Shown piece by piece: positions 63,161 through 64,000 of a stretch of 64,000 bases of DNA. Source of the DNA: Turnera subulata. Its lineage: Eukaryota > Streptophyta > Magnoliopsida > Malpighiales > Passifloraceae. Location of the stretch: the NCBI GenBank assembly GCA_028386065.3, contig JAKUCV010000854.1:1-64000 (forward strand). Reading direction: 5' to 3'. Position 1 is the stretch's first letter. The number at the start of each line of letters is the position of its first letter. Made by a program: the position numbers and the translations under genes. The notes beneath the pieces are model-generated. The model was not told the origin of the DNA. It saw only the letters and a program-made list of their open reading frames with translations, and searched no databases.

Positions 63161-63931
63161 ATGCTTCTTGTTGATCTCTACGTGCTCCCGTGTATGGTGA
63201 CTGCATCTAGCACGAGTTCGGATCGGGTGAAGGGGCGCACACCATTCATCCCCCATGATCCCACTATTACGGAGACGGATATGATAGTAGTGGAGGAGGA
63301 ACCTGATACCGAGCTTAATCTGTCGGCCACACTGTGCTTGGTGGCTTGGCTTTGGACGGAGCGTTCTTTCAATGCGAGGGCGTTCATGAACACGATGAAG
63401 CAAGTTTGGCGCCCCGTTCACGGGGTGGAGGTATCACAGATTGATCGGAATCTCTTCGTGTTCCAGTTCTTCCATTGGAGGGACAAGCAACGGGTTTTGG
63501 ATCAAGAGCCATGGAATTTTGATGACCAAGTCATTTTTCTCAAAGAACTTACTGGGGACGAACAACTGTCTTCTCTCCAATTGTGCTTCGTCCCGATGTG
63601 GGTGAAAGTGTATGATATCCCCTTCAATCTTCGTTCCCAAAAGTTGGTTGAGAATCCTTCTTTGAAGATAGGGGAGTTTATGGGCCTGGAACCAGACTGT
63701 AACCTGAAGCGTGGGAAATTCAAAAGGTTCAGGATACTGTTTGATGCTCGACGACCTTTGGTGCGGGGTTCGTTGATTGCTAGTAAGCATGGTGAGCCAC
63801 TTTGGGTGTATTTCAAGTATGAGAGACCTCCTTTCTTTTGCTTTTACTGTGGTTGTTTGGGTCACGTGGATAGGGACTATGTTGCTGGGGATGAAGAGGA
63901 GATTAATCTTACGGATACCCCCGTACGGTGA
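63161..63931 (+). pseudogene. LINE ORF1 (DUF4283 plus zinc knuckle), 5' part of a LINE cut by the window end
   Basis: From the ATG at 63161 the frame encodes ERSFNARAFMNTMKQVWRPV, FVFQFFHWRDKQRVLDQEPW, CFVPMWVKVYDIPFNLRS and GEPLWVYFKYERPPFFCFYC, the DUF4283 and CCHC-type order of plant L1-like ORF1, an RNA-binding protein. The knuckle reads C-x2-C-x4-H-x4-Y: the last Cys is replaced by Tyr. The frame ends at a TGA at 63929, but the expected continuation (a GDWLRASP motif) is present in another frame right after a C5 run near 63918, so a one-base indel breaks it. The RT/endonuclease part lies beyond 64000. Confidence 0.82.
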
Positions 63932-64000
63932 TTGGCTCAGAGCTTCTCCCAAACGGAATGGCAGTAGGGTGGTGCATGAGGAGGTGGATGCGAGGGTGGT

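Overview
This is nuclear DNA of a flowering plant, probably a dicot. It shows plant-type 18S and 26S rRNA sequence, several plant LTR-retrotransposon lineages (Athila-like, Tat-like, Tekay/Del-like and Sirevirus-like), a LINE, a tRNA-derived SINE, a Mutator-like foldback element, a Helitron, and one intron-containing gene. Nearly all of the window is nested transposable elements. Only one ordinary host gene looks intact: a secreted, proline-rich, cysteine-rich peptide gene at about 39.1-40.2 kb.

Region 1 (1-4299) is a broken rDNA unit read on the minus strand: 3' end of 26S (4104-4299), intergenic spacer with an 11-bp array and five 265-308 bp units (1665-4103), Pol I promoter-like sites near 1655 and 1585, external transcribed spacer (787-1655), then an 18S gene whose first few bases are fused to its last quarter (384-786). 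A minus-strand LTR element that runs off the left edge (67-386) cuts the 18S, and the LTR of a Tat-like element cuts the 26S at 4300.

Region 2 (4300-about 37140) is that minus-strand Tat-like Ty3/Gypsy element. It has a 3' LTR at 4300-5899, a 3' UTR with 51-bp tandem repeats, and an integrase now split into three pieces. Four later insertions disrupt it or its guests: a 972-bp Mutator-like foldback (6414-7385); an Athila-like element, here called E1 (7907-29476), itself split by a Tekay-like chromovirus (15088-25241, target duplication AACCC); and a second Athila-like, gag-protease-only element, here called E2 (29817-37082, target duplication GTCCC).

Region 3 (37140-41053) is AT-rich intergenic DNA holding the host gene and a possible Helitron end. 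Region 4 (41054-59534) is an old minus-strand Ty1/Copia element (330-bp LTRs, target duplication AGAGG) split by a younger 11.3-kb Sirevirus-like Copia element (45919-57174, target duplication GAACA) with an env-like extra coding region. Region 5 (59535-64000) holds a 1.27-kb Helitron, a SINE with 15-bp target duplications, a short tandem array and the 5' part of a LINE.

The main unexplained signal is that three of these elements each carry their own family of short hairpins spread over coding and non-coding parts. E2 has about a dozen hairpins with AACRG/CYGTT arms and a 7-nt GTCAC-type loop. The Sirevirus-like element has many TGGTTTC/GAAACCA hairpins. The old Copia element has about ten palindromes whose arms change in a compensating way around a CATAT-type spacer. 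The two Athila-like elements also share two structured sites downstream of pol in which the loops are conserved and the stems covary.
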